A stretch of 64,000 bases of DNA, taken from NCBI RefSeq assembly GCF_937952055.1, contig NZ_CALFYO010000019.1:496001-560000 (forward strand), in the 5' to 3' direction. Shown here in pieces: positions 35,192 to 43,171 of the stretch. A program made the translations under genes and the position numbers. The notes beneath the pieces are model-generated. The model was not told the DNA's origin, searched no databases, and was given only the letters and a program-made list of their open reading frames with translations. Source of the stretch: an uncultured Piscinibacter sp. GTDB lineage: Bacteria; Pseudomonadota; Gammaproteobacteria; Burkholderiales; Burkholderiaceae_C. Within the stretch, counting starts at the first letter, position 1. Every line of letters starts with the position of its first letter.

Positions 35192-35557
35192 TCAATGGCT
35201 GCGGGGCACCGGGCGGCGGCGGTCGGCCCGTTCGGGCCAGACCAGCTCCAGCTGCGTGGCGCGAATGGCCATCGTGGTGATCGAGCCGCTCTGGCCGATG
35301 CAGATCTGCTCGCCGGCGGCGACGCCGACGCTGCACTGCTCCGCAGGGTCCGGCACCCACAGGCAGCCGGCGTGCACGCGAATGACGGCGCCGGCTTCGG
35401 CGTCGATGCGCAGGGCACCCCGTTCGAACACCGAGATGCGTCCGCCGGTGTTGGCGCGCGTCAGCGCGAAGCCGAGGGGCAGCGCTTCGGCGTCGTGGGT
35501 CGCAGAAGCGGATTCGGGCCGGGGGGAGATGTCGGCACGCAGGGCGGTAGGGGTCAT
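35192..35557 (-). CDS. DUF2917 domain protein
   Basis: 121 residues. The core (FERGALRIDAEAGAVIRVHAG, then CLWVPDPAEQCSVGVAAGEQ) matches the small beta-rich DUF2917 domain common in Burkholderiales, in which a tryptophan follows a G-x-L/C turn. Function unknown. It is the first gene of the minus-strand operon and divergent from the CadC-like regulator. The 265-bp divergent gap (35558-35822) should hold both promoters; I could not assign specific boxes. Confidence 0.7.
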   Translation of the reverse strand: MTPTALRADISPRPESASATHDAEALPLGFALTRANTGGRISVFERGALRIDAEAGAVIRVHAGCLWVPDPAEQCSVGVAAGEQICIGQSGSITTMAIRATQLELVWPERADRRRPVPRSH

Positions 35558-35822
35558 GGTCGGTCTCGCTTTCAGAGGTCGGTGGCGGGATGCCGGTGCG
35601 GTGAGAGGTGGGGCATCGGCATGGACAAATGCTAGGGATCGAGGCCTCGCGCTGCTTGCAGGGGGGGTGGTGTTGTCGCGGAGAAAGTCTGTAGGGGTCT
35701 GCAGAATTGCGGTACGGAGGCCGCCTTGGCCTTGCCTGCGCCCTTGCCATCGACGCGGCCAGCGCTGTATGGTCCGAGGGCGAAGGGGATTGATCTTCGG
35801 AGGGCAAGCAGGAGCTCGCGCC

Positions 35823-37424
35823 ATGCGCTACCGGTTCAGCGGATTCACACTCGACACGGCGCTGTTCGAGTTGTCGCGCGACGGCCAGCCGGTTCGCGCG
35901 GAGCCCCAGGTCATCGAACTGCTGGCGCTGCTGGTGGAACACCGGGGCCGCATGGTGGACAAGGACGAGATCAATCAGAAGGTCTGGCGCGGCCGCGTGG
36001 TGTCCGACGCGGCGCTCAGCAGCCGCATCAAGACGGCACGGCAGCTTCTGGGGGACGATGGGCAGGCGCAGCGGCTGATCCGCACGGTGCACAAGAGGGG
36101 CTTCCGCTTCGTCGGCGAAGTGAGCCCGCTCGAGGGTCCCGCGCCGGAAGCCGATGGCAGGCAGGCCGAGCCGGTCGCGGCGTCGGCGCAAGGTCGCGCC
36201 GCGGCGGCCGAGGTGCCCGAGCACTTCGACCGCCCCGCCATCGCCGTGCTGCCGTTCGTCAATCTGTCTGGTCAACCCGAGCAGGAATACTTCTCCGACG
36301 GCGTGACCACGGACATCATCACCCGCCTGTCCAAGCACCGCTGGCTCGACGTACTGGCGCGCAACACCAGCTTCGGCTTTCGCGGCAAGGCCATCGACGT
36401 GCGCGAGTTCAAGGCCCTGCTGGATGTCGACTATGTCGTCGAGGGCAGCGTGCAGCGCGGCGGCGACCGGGTGCGCATCAACGTGCAACTGGTCGACACG
36501 CGCACCGGGCATACACGCTGGAGCGAGCGCTACGAGCGCGAGCTGTCCGACATCTTCGCGCTGCAGGACGACATCACCGAAACCATCGTCGCCCGCCTCG
36601 AACCCGAGATCGGCTTTGCCGAACGCCATCGCGTCGTGCAGGCGCGGCATGCCGACCTGCAGGCCTGGGAGTGCTACCACCTCGGCACGCACCATCTTTT
36701 CAAGTTCACCGGCCCCGACAACCTGGCAGCCCAGCGCCTGTTGCGCCGCAGCCAGGAACTCGACCCCTTGCTCGGCGAGGCGTACGCCTGGTGGGCCTAT
36801 GCAGTCGTGCTGGGCATGGTGTATTGGGACACTTCGCCTTCCACATCGGCGCTGGACGACGCGCTGGCCGCGTGCACGCGCGCGCTGTCGCTGGACCCGC
36901 AGAACGCCACCTTCCACGCCATGCGCGCACGCGTTCATCTGGCGCGCTGCGAGTACGACCTGGCCATTGCCGACAACGAGACGGCGATCCACCTGAACCC
37001 GACCTTTGCCGCGGCGCATTGCGGCATGGGCGACTCGCTGGCCTACGAGATGCGCTACGACGAGGCCATCGAGCGCTTTCGCAAGGCGATCGACCTGAGT
37101 CCGAACGATCCGCAGTTGTGGGCCTTCCTGAGCTACGGCGCGCTGGCCTTGATCTTCAAGGGCGACTTCGCCACTGCACTGCAATGGGCCGACCGCGCCA
37201 GCGGCATCCCGAACTGCCAGTACTGGACGACTGCCCACCGCATCGTCGCGCTGGCCGGCCTGGACCGGCTGCCGCAGGCGCGCAGCGCTGCGGCCCAGTT
37301 GATGGCCGGCATGCCGGAGTTCACCTGCGCCTTCGTGCGCGACAAGCTCTTCTACGTGAAGGATGCGGGTCAGGTCGAACGCTACATCGACGGACTGCGG
37401 GTCGCCGGCGTGCCGCCGAACTAG
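35823..37424 (+). CDS. OmpR/CadC-type winged-helix regulator with TPR repeats
   Basis: 533 residues. N-terminal Trans_reg_C winged helix (about 1-98; VIELLALLVEHRGRMVDKDE and LIRTVHKRGFRFVGEV). A TolB-like alpha/beta domain follows (AIAVLPFVNLSGQPEQEYFSDG, about 140-260), then TPR-like helical repeats to the end (ALSLDPQNATFHAMRARV; AIDLSPNDPQLWAFL). It has no transmembrane segment, unlike CadC, so it should be cytoplasmic. The ligand is unknown. It faces away from the cysteine synthase operon and is its most likely regulator by position. Confidence 0.88.
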   Translation: MRYRFSGFTLDTALFELSRDGQPVRAEPQVIELLALLVEHRGRMVDKDEINQKVWRGRVVSDAALSSRIKTARQLLGDDGQAQRLIRTVHKRGFRFVGEVSPLEGPAPEADGRQAEPVAASAQGRAAAAEVPEHFDRPAIAVLPFVNLSGQPEQEYFSDGVTTDIITRLSKHRWLDVLARNTSFGFRGKAIDVREFKALLDVDYVVEGSVQRGGDRVRINVQLVDTRTGHTRWSERYERELSDIFALQDDITETIVARLEPEIGFAERHRVVQARHADLQAWECYHLGTHHLFKFTGPDNLAAQRLLRRSQELDPLLGEAYAWWAYAVVLGMVYWDTSPSTSALDDALAACTRALSLDPQNATFHAMRARVHLARCEYDLAIADNETAIHLNPTFAAAHCGMGDSLAYEMRYDEAIERFRKAIDLSPNDPQLWAFLSYGALALIFKGDFATALQWADRASGIPNCQYWTTAHRIVALAGLDRLPQARSAAAQLMAGMPEFTCAFVRDKLFYVKDAGQVERYIDGLRVAGVPPN

Positions 37425-37429
37425 GGGCG

Positions 37430-37449
37430 GGGTCGGCCAGCGCCGACCC
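37430..37449 (+). terminator. Hairpin after the TPR regulator
   Basis: GGGTCGGC and GCCGACCC form a perfect 8-bp stem with a CAGC loop, five bases after the stop at 37424. It lacks a T-run. It is the only strong structure in the 131-bp gap before the next gene. Confidence 0.55.
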
Positions 37450-37555
37450 ATGGCTGATCGTCCTTCGGCGTCGGCCCAACGGGCTGCCAGCTGCACCTGG
37501 CGTTGGCCGTGAGGCGGGTCAACCCGGCGGTGGCCGACTGCGATAGCCTGTTGGC

Positions 37556-38830
37556 ATGCTCATGGCCGCGCGCGCTTGTCTCGCACTTGGCCTCGGTGCC
37601 ATGCTCGCTGGCTGTTCGACGCCGGCGCCGCCGCCTGGGCCGCCGACGGTCTACGGGCCGTCGCTGGCGATGCAGGTGACGGCGTCACCGCCGTTTGACC
37701 TGGCCACCGTCGCGATGGATGCCGTGGCCGGCGACATCGCTGCGGATGGACGGGCTCACTTGCTGGTGCGGCCGAAGGGCTCGTCGCAGGTGCAGCATCG
37801 GGTGGTGGGCCCGGCCGGCGTCGGGCGTCGGTGGGTGCCTGCGTTCGAAGCGTCGGGTTCGCTTGCCGTGGCCTTCGACGAGGCCGGTGTGTTGCACGCG
37901 GTCGCCGGTCGGCAGCACCGCGTGATGCGCGACGGCGTCTGGTCAGAGGCACAGCCTGGCCCGCCATGCCTGAAGCTGGTGCGGTCCGGCGTATCGCTCT
38001 ACTGTGGTTACCTGACCGGGGGCGATCGCTTCGGCCAGGGCTGGCGCATCGATCTCTGGCCACTGATGGCGCCCGTGCCGGTGCCCGCGCGCATCCACAA
38101 GCTGGTGCTGGCGTGTCTCGGTTCGGAAGGATGGGCCGATGTCGCGGTCGTCGAGCCAGCGCTCGATCGAGACACCTATCAGTTTGCCTTCGCCGGCGAT
38201 GACGGTGGTGCCTTGCATGTCCTCTACGCATGGAGCCGGGGGATGATGTTCGGCAAGACTGGCGTCTCAAGCGCCTGGCTGCCGCCTGTCGTCGATTGCG
38301 ATGAACGGGTACGTGCCGGGAAGCTTGCTGCGATGGCGGGCGAGACGGTGTTCAACAGCCTGGCGGATCAAGTCGGCTATGTCTTCGACGTCGCCGCAGA
38401 TCCGGGGACGGGCACGTCGCTGAACATCGGCGCTTTCGCCGGGACCACCCTGGAGGTCTTTCTGCGTCAATCCGACCGCATTGGCACGACCCAGCTGATG
38501 GAAACACCCGACAGGCGCGGGCCGCGCTTCGTCGGCCCGGTGCGCGCCGGCGCCGCTGGTGATGACCGTTTCCAGGTGCTCGTGGCCGACACGAAGTTCG
38601 GGAGCATGGTCTCGACGCTGTATCACCTCGCCTTTCGTGACGGCGCCTGGTCGTCACCGCTGGCTGTTGGCGACACGCCTACCGGGATCCTGCACAACGA
38701 TGCGGTGCAGCTCTTCGTCGACAGGCGAGGCAACGCGCTGGCGGTCTGGCCCGAAGGCACGAAATCGACGCTGCTGCGAGCACGCTGGGTGGTGCTGCCG
38801 CACGGACACCCGCAACGCGCGGAACCGTAG
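37556..38830 (+). CDS. Putative lipoprotein of unknown function
   Basis: 424 residues. The signal peptide ends in a lipobox (GAMLAGC, lipidated cysteine about residue 20), followed by a proline-rich linker (STPAPPPGPPTVYGP). The rest looks beta-rich with repeating short blades (HLLVRPKGSSQVQHRVV, LHAVAGRQHRVMRDG, ALHVLYAWSRGMMFG), suggesting a propeller-like fold; I do not recognise the family. It stands alone between two hairpins, with codon use less GC-biased than the neighbouring nif genes. Confidence 0.75.
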   Translation: MLMAARACLALGLGAMLAGCSTPAPPPGPPTVYGPSLAMQVTASPPFDLATVAMDAVAGDIAADGRAHLLVRPKGSSQVQHRVVGPAGVGRRWVPAFEASGSLAVAFDEAGVLHAVAGRQHRVMRDGVWSEAQPGPPCLKLVRSGVSLYCGYLTGGDRFGQGWRIDLWPLMAPVPVPARIHKLVLACLGSEGWADVAVVEPALDRDTYQFAFAGDDGGALHVLYAWSRGMMFGKTGVSSAWLPPVVDCDERVRAGKLAAMAGETVFNSLADQVGYVFDVAADPGTGTSLNIGAFAGTTLEVFLRQSDRIGTTQLMETPDRRGPRFVGPVRAGAAGDDRFQVLVADTKFGSMVSTLYHLAFRDGAWSSPLAVGDTPTGILHNDAVQLFVDRRGNALAVWPEGTKSTLLRARWVVLPHGHPQRAEP

Positions 38831-38837
38831 GCGAGAC

Positions 38838-38859
38838 GGCCGGCCAGGATGCGCCGGCC
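38838..38859. terminator. Bidirectional hairpin between convergent genes
   Basis: GGCCGGC and GCCGGCC form a 7-bp stem with an 8-base loop, centred in the 49-bp gap between the lipoprotein gene and the convergent glycine-zipper gene. It could serve both transcripts. Confidence 0.55.
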
Positions 38860-38879
38860 ACGGCGCGCGGGTGCTTGCC

Positions 38880-39392
38880 TCAGCCTTTCGTCGCCGGCGG
38901 CACCGGCGTGCCCACGGGGGCATTGCTGCCCGCCGGCGCTGCGGCCGGGGCGCGCGTCACGCGCGTCTTGCCGCCGGTGGTGACGAGAATCACCGCGTCA
39001 CCGGGGTTCAGCGTCTCGTTGCCCTTGGCCTGCACGATGGCGCGGCGCTCGCCGTTGCGCAACTGCAGCAGGATCTCCACCGCCTCTTCGCGCGTGCTGG
39101 CGCGCTCGACCGCATTGCCGACCACGGCGCCGGCCACGGCACCGAGCACGCCCACGACGACGGCTTCGCGGTGGCCGCCCACCGAGGAGCCGGCGACGGC
39201 GCCGGCAACGCCGCCGGCGGTGGCACCGATGCCGCTCTGGTTGCCTTCGACCGTGACCGGTCGCACCGAGAGCACGGTGGCATCCTGCACCTGGGACATG
39301 CGCTGCGCGTCGCCGCGCTGGATGACGTCCGGACTGGTGGTCGAGCAGGCGGCCAGCGAGGCCACGGCGACGGCGAGGAGGATCTTCTTCAT
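38880..39392 (-). CDS. Glycine-zipper outer-membrane lipoprotein (SlyB/Pcp-like)
   Basis: 170 residues. Lipobox SLAAC (cysteine about 16). The middle is a 2TM glycine zipper (GIGATAGGVAGAVAGSSVGG and GVLGAVAGAVVGNAVE), as in SlyB/PcpY. A small beta domain follows, and an alanine/proline-rich tail. Such proteins sit in the outer membrane and are often induced by envelope stress. Confidence 0.88.
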   Translation of the reverse strand: MKKILLAVAVASLAACSTTSPDVIQRGDAQRMSQVQDATVLSVRPVTVEGNQSGIGATAGGVAGAVAGSSVGGHREAVVVGVLGAVAGAVVGNAVERASTREEAVEILLQLRNGERRAIVQAKGNETLNPGDAVILVTTGGKTRVTRAPAAAPAGSNAPVGTPVPPATKG

Positions 39393-39501
39393 GGGGACTC
39401 TCGGATCGGATGGGTGAGGCCAAGGCCCTCTCGGGCGTCTGCCTTGACCGGTGGATGTGACTGTACGCCCGCAGTTCCCGGCGCGGATGTAAAGAACCTT
39501 G

Positions 39502-40059
39502 TCAAGCGTGCAGGCGGCTGGTGCGCGGCACGCTGGCGAGCAGGAACTCCATCTGGTCGGCGAGGATGCGTCGGCCGCGCAGGATCATGTCCTCGTGCAG
39601 GCTGGGCACGTAGGGCAGGTACATCAGGCTCATGCGCGCCTCTTCGGGCATGCGGTTGCCCTTGCGCCCGTTGCAGGGCCGACAGGCGGTGATGCAGTTC
39701 ATCCAGCCGTCCTGGCCGCCGCGGGAGGTCGGCACGATGTGTTCGCGCGTCAGGTCGTCGACGTGGAAGCGATGGCCGCAGTAGGCGCAGACCTGGCGAT
39801 CGCGTGCGAACAGCTTGGGGTTGGACAGCGCCGGCGCCTGCCGCCATGCCTTGCTGGGGATCGCGCCACGCACGGCCACGATCGGGTGCACCTCGATGCG
39901 GCTCTGCAGCCCGGTGCGACGCTGCGTGCCGCCGCGCAGCACGTAGAAGGCATCGCCCAGGGTCCAGGCCACGCCGTCGCTGGCGTAGAGGATGGCGGCC
40001 TCCTTGGCCGAGATCCACGCCTGCGGGCGACCGGAAACGTCAAGCTGCAGCACTTCCAT
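39502..40059 (-). CDS. HNH endonuclease
   Basis: 185 residues. The HNH core near residues 90-135 reads CAYCGHRFHVDDLTREHIVP followed by a GG-x-D-x-WMN-C segment and CRPCNGRKGNR: two CxxC zinc pairs, the EH catalytic step and the central N. This single-domain HNH type is common next to housekeeping genes in Burkholderiales and has no known partner here, so a defence role is not supported. Confidence 0.88.
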   Translation of the reverse strand: MEVLQLDVSGRPQAWISAKEAAILYASDGVAWTLGDAFYVLRGGTQRRTGLQSRIEVHPIVAVRGAIPSKAWRQAPALSNPKLFARDRQVCAYCGHRFHVDDLTREHIVPTSRGGQDGWMNCITACRPCNGRKGNRMPEEARMSLMYLPYVPSLHEDMILRGRRILADQMEFLLASVPRTSRLHA

Positions 40060-40182
40060 GATGCCGTCGAGCGTACTGCATCCGCCTCGTTTCGCTCAAG
40101 TCGCGGGCATGGCGGGCCCGAACTAGGGGCGAAAGCCTAGAAATTCCGCAGGGCTGTTCGGCGCACCGCCGCGCTTTTCTGC

Positions 40183-40206
40183 AGAATAGAACGATCGTTC
40201 GTTTCT
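40183..40206. promoter_or_regulatory. Palindromic operator of the TetR/beta-oxidation operon
   Basis: The core GAACGATCGTTC is a perfect palindrome, flanked symmetrically by AGAA on the left and TTCT on the right. It lies 15 bp before the TetR ATG, as expected for autorepression, and probably covers the promoter of the whole operon. Confidence 0.7.
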
Positions 40207-40220
40207 GGGTCCGTCCCCCG

Positions 40221-40889
40221 ATGGCCGACAGTCCGACCTCCGTCCGCACGCTGCACAAGGGGCAGCAGACCCGCGCCACCATCCTCGATGCGGCGTTGAC
40301 GCTGGCCTCGCACATGGGGCTGGAGGGCCTGTCCATCGGCGCGCTCGCCGAGGTCACGGGCATGAGCAAGTCGGGCGTGTTCGCGCACTTCGGCTCGCGC
40401 GACGAACTGCAGATCGCCGTGGTGCGCGAGTACCACAACAAGTTCGAGGAAGAGGTCTTCTACCCGGCGCTGCGCGAGCCGCGCGGCCTGCCGCGCCTGC
40501 GCGCGCTGTTCGACAACTGGGTGCGCCGCGTGGCGGTGGAGATCGACTCGGGCTGCATCTACATCAGCGGCGCGGTCGAGTTCGACGACCGGCCCGGCCC
40601 GGTGCGCGACGCGCTGGTCGACATGGTTCAGACCTGGCAGGACGCGCTCGAGCGTGCCATCCGCATCGCGGTCGAGGAAGGCCACCTCAAGCCCGACACC
40701 GACCCGCCGCAGATGCTGTTCGAGGTACACGGTCTGATCCTCGCGCTGCATCACGATGCGCGCTTCCTGCGCCACCCCGGCGCCGTCGATCGCGCCAAGG
40801 CCGCCTTCCGCCGCGTGCTGGAGAACTATGCCGCGCCCGGCGCACTCGACGCCAAGCCCGCTGCGCGAAAGCGCACGGTGCGTTCCTGA
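40221..40889 (+). CDS. TetR family regulator of the beta-oxidation operon
   Basis: 222 residues. The N-terminal helix-turn-helix reads LSIGALAEVTGMSKSGVFAHFGSRDELQ, with the usual TetR G-V-F/Y-x-H-F ending. The C-terminal ligand domain is divergent; acyl-CoA is the likely effector given the operon, by inference. Acyl-CoA dehydrogenase starts 25 bp downstream, so regulator and enzymes share a transcript. Confidence 0.92.
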   Translation: MADSPTSVRTLHKGQQTRATILDAALTLASHMGLEGLSIGALAEVTGMSKSGVFAHFGSRDELQIAVVREYHNKFEEEVFYPALREPRGLPRLRALFDNWVRRVAVEIDSGCIYISGAVEFDDRPGPVRDALVDMVQTWQDALERAIRIAVEEGHLKPDTDPPQMLFEVHGLILALHHDARFLRHPGAVDRAKAAFRRVLENYAAPGALDAKPAARKRTVRS

Positions 40890-40914
40890 TTTCCCGTCCC
40901 CGGAGCCTGAGCCC

Positions 40915-42705
40915 ATGCCCACCTACACCCCGCCCCTGCGCGACATGCAGTTCGTCATGCACGAGGTGCTCAACGTCGTCGACGAACTGAAGATGCTCCC
41001 GGCCCACGCCGACATCGATGCCGACACGATCAATGCGGTGCTGGAAGAGGGCGGCAAGTTCGCCGCCGAAGTGCTGGCGCCGCTGAACGTGCCCGGCGAC
41101 GCCGAGGGATGCACGCTCGACAAGGCCAGCCATGAAGTCAAGGCGCCCAAGGGCTTCAAGGAGGCCTATGCCCGCTATGTCGAAGGCGGCTGGCCGGCGC
41201 TGTCCTGCGACCCGGCCTACGGCGGCCAGGGCCTGCCGCACGTCGTGAACCAGAGCTTCTACGAGATGCTCAATTCCGCCAACCAGGCCTGGACCATGTA
41301 CCCCGGCCTGTCGCATGGCGCCTACGAGGCGCTGCATGCGCATGGCTCCGAAGCGCAGAAGGCGCTGTACCTGCCCAAGCTCACCAGCGGACAATGGACC
41401 GGCACCATGTGCCTGACCGAGCCGCACTGCGGCACCGACCTCGGTCTGCTGCGCAGCAAGGCCGAGCCGCAGGCCGACGGCACCTACCGGATCACCGGTC
41501 AGAAGATCTTCATCTCGGCTGGCGAGCATGACCTCGCCGAGAACATCGTCCACCTGGTCCTGGCCCGCCTGCCCGACGCGCCGGCCGGCTCCAAGGGCAT
41601 CTCGCTTTTCGTGGTGCCGAAGTTCATCCCCAACGCCGACGGTACGCCGGGCAAGCGCAACGGCATCTTCTGCGCTGCGCTCGAGCACAAGATGGGCATC
41701 CATGGCAACGCCACCGCGCAGCTCGTGCTCGAGGGCGCGGTCGGCACCATGGTCGGCGAGCCCAACAAGGGCCTGGCCGCGATGTTCGTGATGATGAACG
41801 CCGCGCGCCTGGGCGTGGGCATGCAGTCGCTCGGACTCACCGAGGTCGCCTACCAGAACGCCGTGGCCTACGCGAAGGAGCGCATCCAGATGCGCGCGCT
41901 GTCCGGCCCGAAGAACCCCGACAAGCCGGCCGACACCATCATCGTGCACCCCGACGTGCGCAAGATGCTGCTGACCGCCAGGGCGTATGCCGAGGGCGCG
42001 CGCGCCTTCGCCATGTGGACCACGCTGCAGATCGACAAGGAACTCGCCAGCGACGACGAGGAGGAGCGCCGCGAGTGCGCCGACCTGGTGGCGCTGGTCA
42101 CGCCCATCGTCAAGGCCTTCCTGACGGACAACGCCTGGATCGCCACCTCGCACTGCATGCAGGTGTATGGCGGCCACGGCTACATCCGCGAATGGGGCAT
42201 GGAGCAGTTCGTGCGCGACGCGCGCATCAACATGATCTACGAGGGCACCAACACCATCCAGTCGCTCGACCTGCTGGGCCGCAAGGTGCTCGGCGACAAC
42301 GGCAAGAAGCTGAAGAAGTTCGGCAAGCTGGTGCAGGCGTTCGTCGAGGACGAAGGCACCGACGAGGCGATGCAGGAGTTCGTCAATCCGCTCGCCGACC
42401 TCGGCGACAAGCTCACCAAGCTGACCACCGAGATCGGCATGAAGGCGATGGGCAATGCCGACGAGGTGGGCGCCGCGGCGGTGGACTACCTGCGTGTCTG
42501 CGGCCACCTGGTGTTCGCCTACTTCTGGGCGCGCATGGCCAAGGTGGCGCTGGCGAAGAAGGACAGCGGCGACCCGTTCTACACCGCCAAGCTGGCCACG
42601 GCACGCTTCTACTATGCCAAGCTGCTGCCGGAAACCGCCGGTCTGATCCGCAGCTGCCGCGCCGGCCTGGCGCCGCTGATGGAGATGGAAGAGGCCCTGT
42701 TCTGA
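40915..42705 (+). CDS. Acyl-CoA dehydrogenase (FadE-type, 596 residues)
   Basis: First step of fatty-acid beta-oxidation, FAD-dependent formation of trans-2-enoyl-CoA. Motifs are MCLTEPHCGTDLG, KIFISAGEHD, GIHGNATAQLVLEGAVG and YGGHGYIREWGMEQFVRDAR. The catalytic base should be E443 in IYEGTNTIQSLDLLGRK. The extra C-terminal domain of about 130 residues is typical of the long bacterial class. It is followed by a DUF2147 gene after 23 bp. Confidence 0.95.
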   Translation: MPTYTPPLRDMQFVMHEVLNVVDELKMLPAHADIDADTINAVLEEGGKFAAEVLAPLNVPGDAEGCTLDKASHEVKAPKGFKEAYARYVEGGWPALSCDPAYGGQGLPHVVNQSFYEMLNSANQAWTMYPGLSHGAYEALHAHGSEAQKALYLPKLTSGQWTGTMCLTEPHCGTDLGLLRSKAEPQADGTYRITGQKIFISAGEHDLAENIVHLVLARLPDAPAGSKGISLFVVPKFIPNADGTPGKRNGIFCAALEHKMGIHGNATAQLVLEGAVGTMVGEPNKGLAAMFVMMNAARLGVGMQSLGLTEVAYQNAVAYAKERIQMRALSGPKNPDKPADTIIVHPDVRKMLLTARAYAEGARAFAMWTTLQIDKELASDDEEERRECADLVALVTPIVKAFLTDNAWIATSHCMQVYGGHGYIREWGMEQFVRDARINMIYEGTNTIQSLDLLGRKVLGDNGKKLKKFGKLVQAFVEDEGTDEAMQEFVNPLADLGDKLTKLTTEIGMKAMGNADEVGAAAVDYLRVCGHLVFAYFWARMAKVALAKKDSGDPFYTAKLATARFYYAKLLPETAGLIRSCRAGLAPLMEMEEALF

Positions 42706-42728
42706 ACCATCCACAAGGGGAGACAACG

Positions 42729-43166
42729 ATGAACAAGAAGATTGCCGTGGCGCTGGCCGCGATCGTCGTCCACGCCGCCGCGCTGGCGCAGACCACGCCG
42801 GTGGGGCTGTGGAAGACGATCGACGACGAGACCAAGACCGAGAAGTCGCTGGTGCGCATCACCGACGGCGGCGGCGTGCTGAGCGGCAAGATCGAGAAGC
42901 TGCTCGACCCGTCCAAGCAGAACGACGTGTGCGACAAGTGCAGCGACGAGCGCAAGGGCCAGCCCATCGTGGGCCTGAGCATCATTCGCAACGCCAAGCC
43001 GGACGGGGACGACAAGTCGGTCTGGACCGGCGGCGAGATCCTCGACCCCAACAACGGCAAGACCTACCGCCTGCGGCTCAAGCCGCTGGACGGCGGAAAG
43101 CATCTGGAGGTGCGCGGCTACATCGGCCCGTTCTTCCGCAACCAGACCTGGATCCGCGTGGAGTGA
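42729..43166 (+). CDS. DUF2147 exported protein
   Basis: 145 residues with a signal peptide ending at LAQT. The DUF2147 pattern (GLWKTIDDETKTEKSLVRI, GQPIVGLSIIRN, GGEILDPNNGKTYRLRLKP, LEVRGYIGPFFRNQTWIR) is complete, including a CDKC pair. The periplasmic function is unknown; in Burkholderiales it is often placed next to acyl-CoA genes. Confidence 0.9.
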   Translation: MNKKIAVALAAIVVHAAALAQTTPVGLWKTIDDETKTEKSLVRITDGGGVLSGKIEKLLDPSKQNDVCDKCSDERKGQPIVGLSIIRNAKPDGDDKSVWTGGEILDPNNGKTYRLRLKPLDGGKHLEVRGYIGPFFRNQTWIRVE

Positions 43167-43171
43167 ACAAC

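Noticed and set aside
38831..38879. Small ORF between convergent lipoprotein genes
   Set aside because: Only 49 bp, occupied by a hairpin.
39502..40059. HNH nuclease as part of a defence system
   Set aside because: It stands alone between a lipoprotein and a TetR operon; no methylase, toxin partner or phage genes are near.
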